This document shows positions 63,644 to 64,000 of a stretch of 64,000 nt of DNA, piece by piece. The notes beneath the pieces are model-generated. The model was not told the DNA's origin. It made no database searches and saw only the letters and a program-made list of their open reading frames with translations. Each line of letters begins with the position of its first letter. The first letter of the stretch is position 1. Origin of the DNA: Paenibacillus sp. PL91 (GTDB taxonomy: Bacteria; Bacillota; Bacilli; Paenibacillales; Paenibacillaceae); contig NZ_JABBYG020000005.1 of NCBI RefSeq assembly GCF_012935325.2, positions 248,001 to 312,000 of the forward strand. Direction: 5' to 3'. A program made the position numbers and the translations under genes.

Positions 63644-63760
63644 TTGGATAAGTATTTAGTCGAATGTAACGCGATAGGTCAAATACTACGGATTGTCCAC
63701 CGGCAGATGAAAAGTTCGAATATAACTCCGACTATTTAAATAAGCATAAACAATACATCT

Positions 63761-63775
63761 AGGAAGCGCATTCAA
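63761..63775 (-). promoter_or_regulatory. Near-consensus cre site upstream of the edge lipoprotein gene
   Basis: On the minus strand, TTGAATGCGCTTCCT matches the cre consensus except for one base (T for A). It lies 54 bases before the start of the gene at 63829, fitting carbon catabolite repression. Confidence 0.4.
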
Positions 63776-63828
63776 AAAAAATGACATGCAGGGTCGACTA
63801 GCAGCAACCAAATGAAGGAGGAAAAAGT

Positions 63829-64000
63829 GTGAAAGCGTTCAAAAGAAAATTTGTTCTAATGTCAGCAATGATCATTTGTGTTTCATTGTTATTTGGTTGT
63901 ACGAGCAATACGAGCAATAATGGTACAACGACGAACGAACCCAGCAATACGAATACAGAGGGCGGGAATGCCGAGACGACAAAGAAAACGATCACGATTA
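63829..64000 (+). CDS. Lipoprotein, probably an ABC sugar-binding protein (right edge cut)
   Basis: Only the first 57 codons are in the window. A GTG start lies 7 bases after AAGGAGG. The N-terminus is basic (KAFKRKFVL) followed by a hydrophobic stretch and lipobox SLLFGC (Cys24), then an Asn/Thr/Ser/Gly-rich linker (SNTSNNGTTTNEPSN) ending KKTITI, the usual opening of a family 1 solute-binding protein. The preceding terminator separates it from the third importer, so it begins another unit. Confidence 0.8.
   Translation, partial: MKAFKRKFVLMSAMIICVSLLFGCTSNTSNNGTTTNEPSNTNTEGGNAETTKKTITI

Overview
The window looks like chromosome of a spore-forming, low-to-mid GC Firmicute, most likely Paenibacillus or a close relative. 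The reasons are strong AGGAGG ribosome binding sites with frequent TTG and GTG starts, YesN/YesM-type two-component systems beside carbohydrate ABC importers that lack their own ATPase, CcpA-type cre sites, a YtoI-like DRTGG/CBS protein and many secreted polysaccharide-active enzymes. No rRNA, tRNA, CRISPR array, insertion sequence or prophage is visible. Both ends cut through genes: a TetR-type regulator on the left and a lipoprotein on the right.

Layout. 0-1.2 kb: a TetR tail, its likely operator and a short-chain dehydrogenase. 1.3-8.1 kb: a LysR regulator divergent from a pentose phosphate operon (zwf-tkt-tal-gnd). 8.1-9.4 kb: a DoxX-like membrane protein with its TetR regulator. 9.4-14.2 kb: a glyoxylate shunt block. 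A promoter covered by four evenly phased palindromes drives a 52-residue Cys-rich mini-protein, aceA and aceB; a ytoI-like gene follows. 14.3-18.5 kb: a large secreted multidomain glycosidase gene split by one in-frame stop codon. 18.6-29.2 kb: assorted single genes, including an M3 peptidase, a tandem-GNAT acetyltransferase, a flavodoxin-fold reductase divergent from an AraC regulator, a secreted alginate lyase with a perfect cre site, a VOC/TetR pair, a GH43-like protein and an SDR. 29.3-34 kb: eutABC behind two terminator-like hairpins, then a LysR regulator. 34-39.3 kb: small enzymes, a PadR regulator with its operator and two intergenic repeat elements.

39.4-51.4 kb is the most distinctive part: one strand-coherent, tightly coupled cluster. 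It encodes a 4-oxalocrotonate-tautomerase-like protein, two ABC permeases, a binding lipoprotein, an AraC-type response regulator, a histidine kinase, an SDR reductase and two heparinase II/III-fold proteins without signal peptides. I read it as an import-then-cleave system for acidic (uronate) oligosaccharides, with lyase cleavage in the cytoplasm followed by tautomerisation and reduction of the product. Neither GH88/GH105 hydrolases nor sulfatases are present, which favours an unsulfated polyuronate such as alginate; the secreted alginate lyase at 24-25.6 kb could supply oligomers. Substrate assignment is inference.

51.4-64 kb: a secreted AA10 lytic polysaccharide monooxygenase (chitin or cellulose oxidation) and two further binding protein-permease-permease importers. 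A minus-strand YesN/YesM pair lies between the importers, and a third binding lipoprotein begins at the right edge. No importer in the window has an ATPase gene, so they presumably share an MsmX-type ATPase encoded elsewhere.
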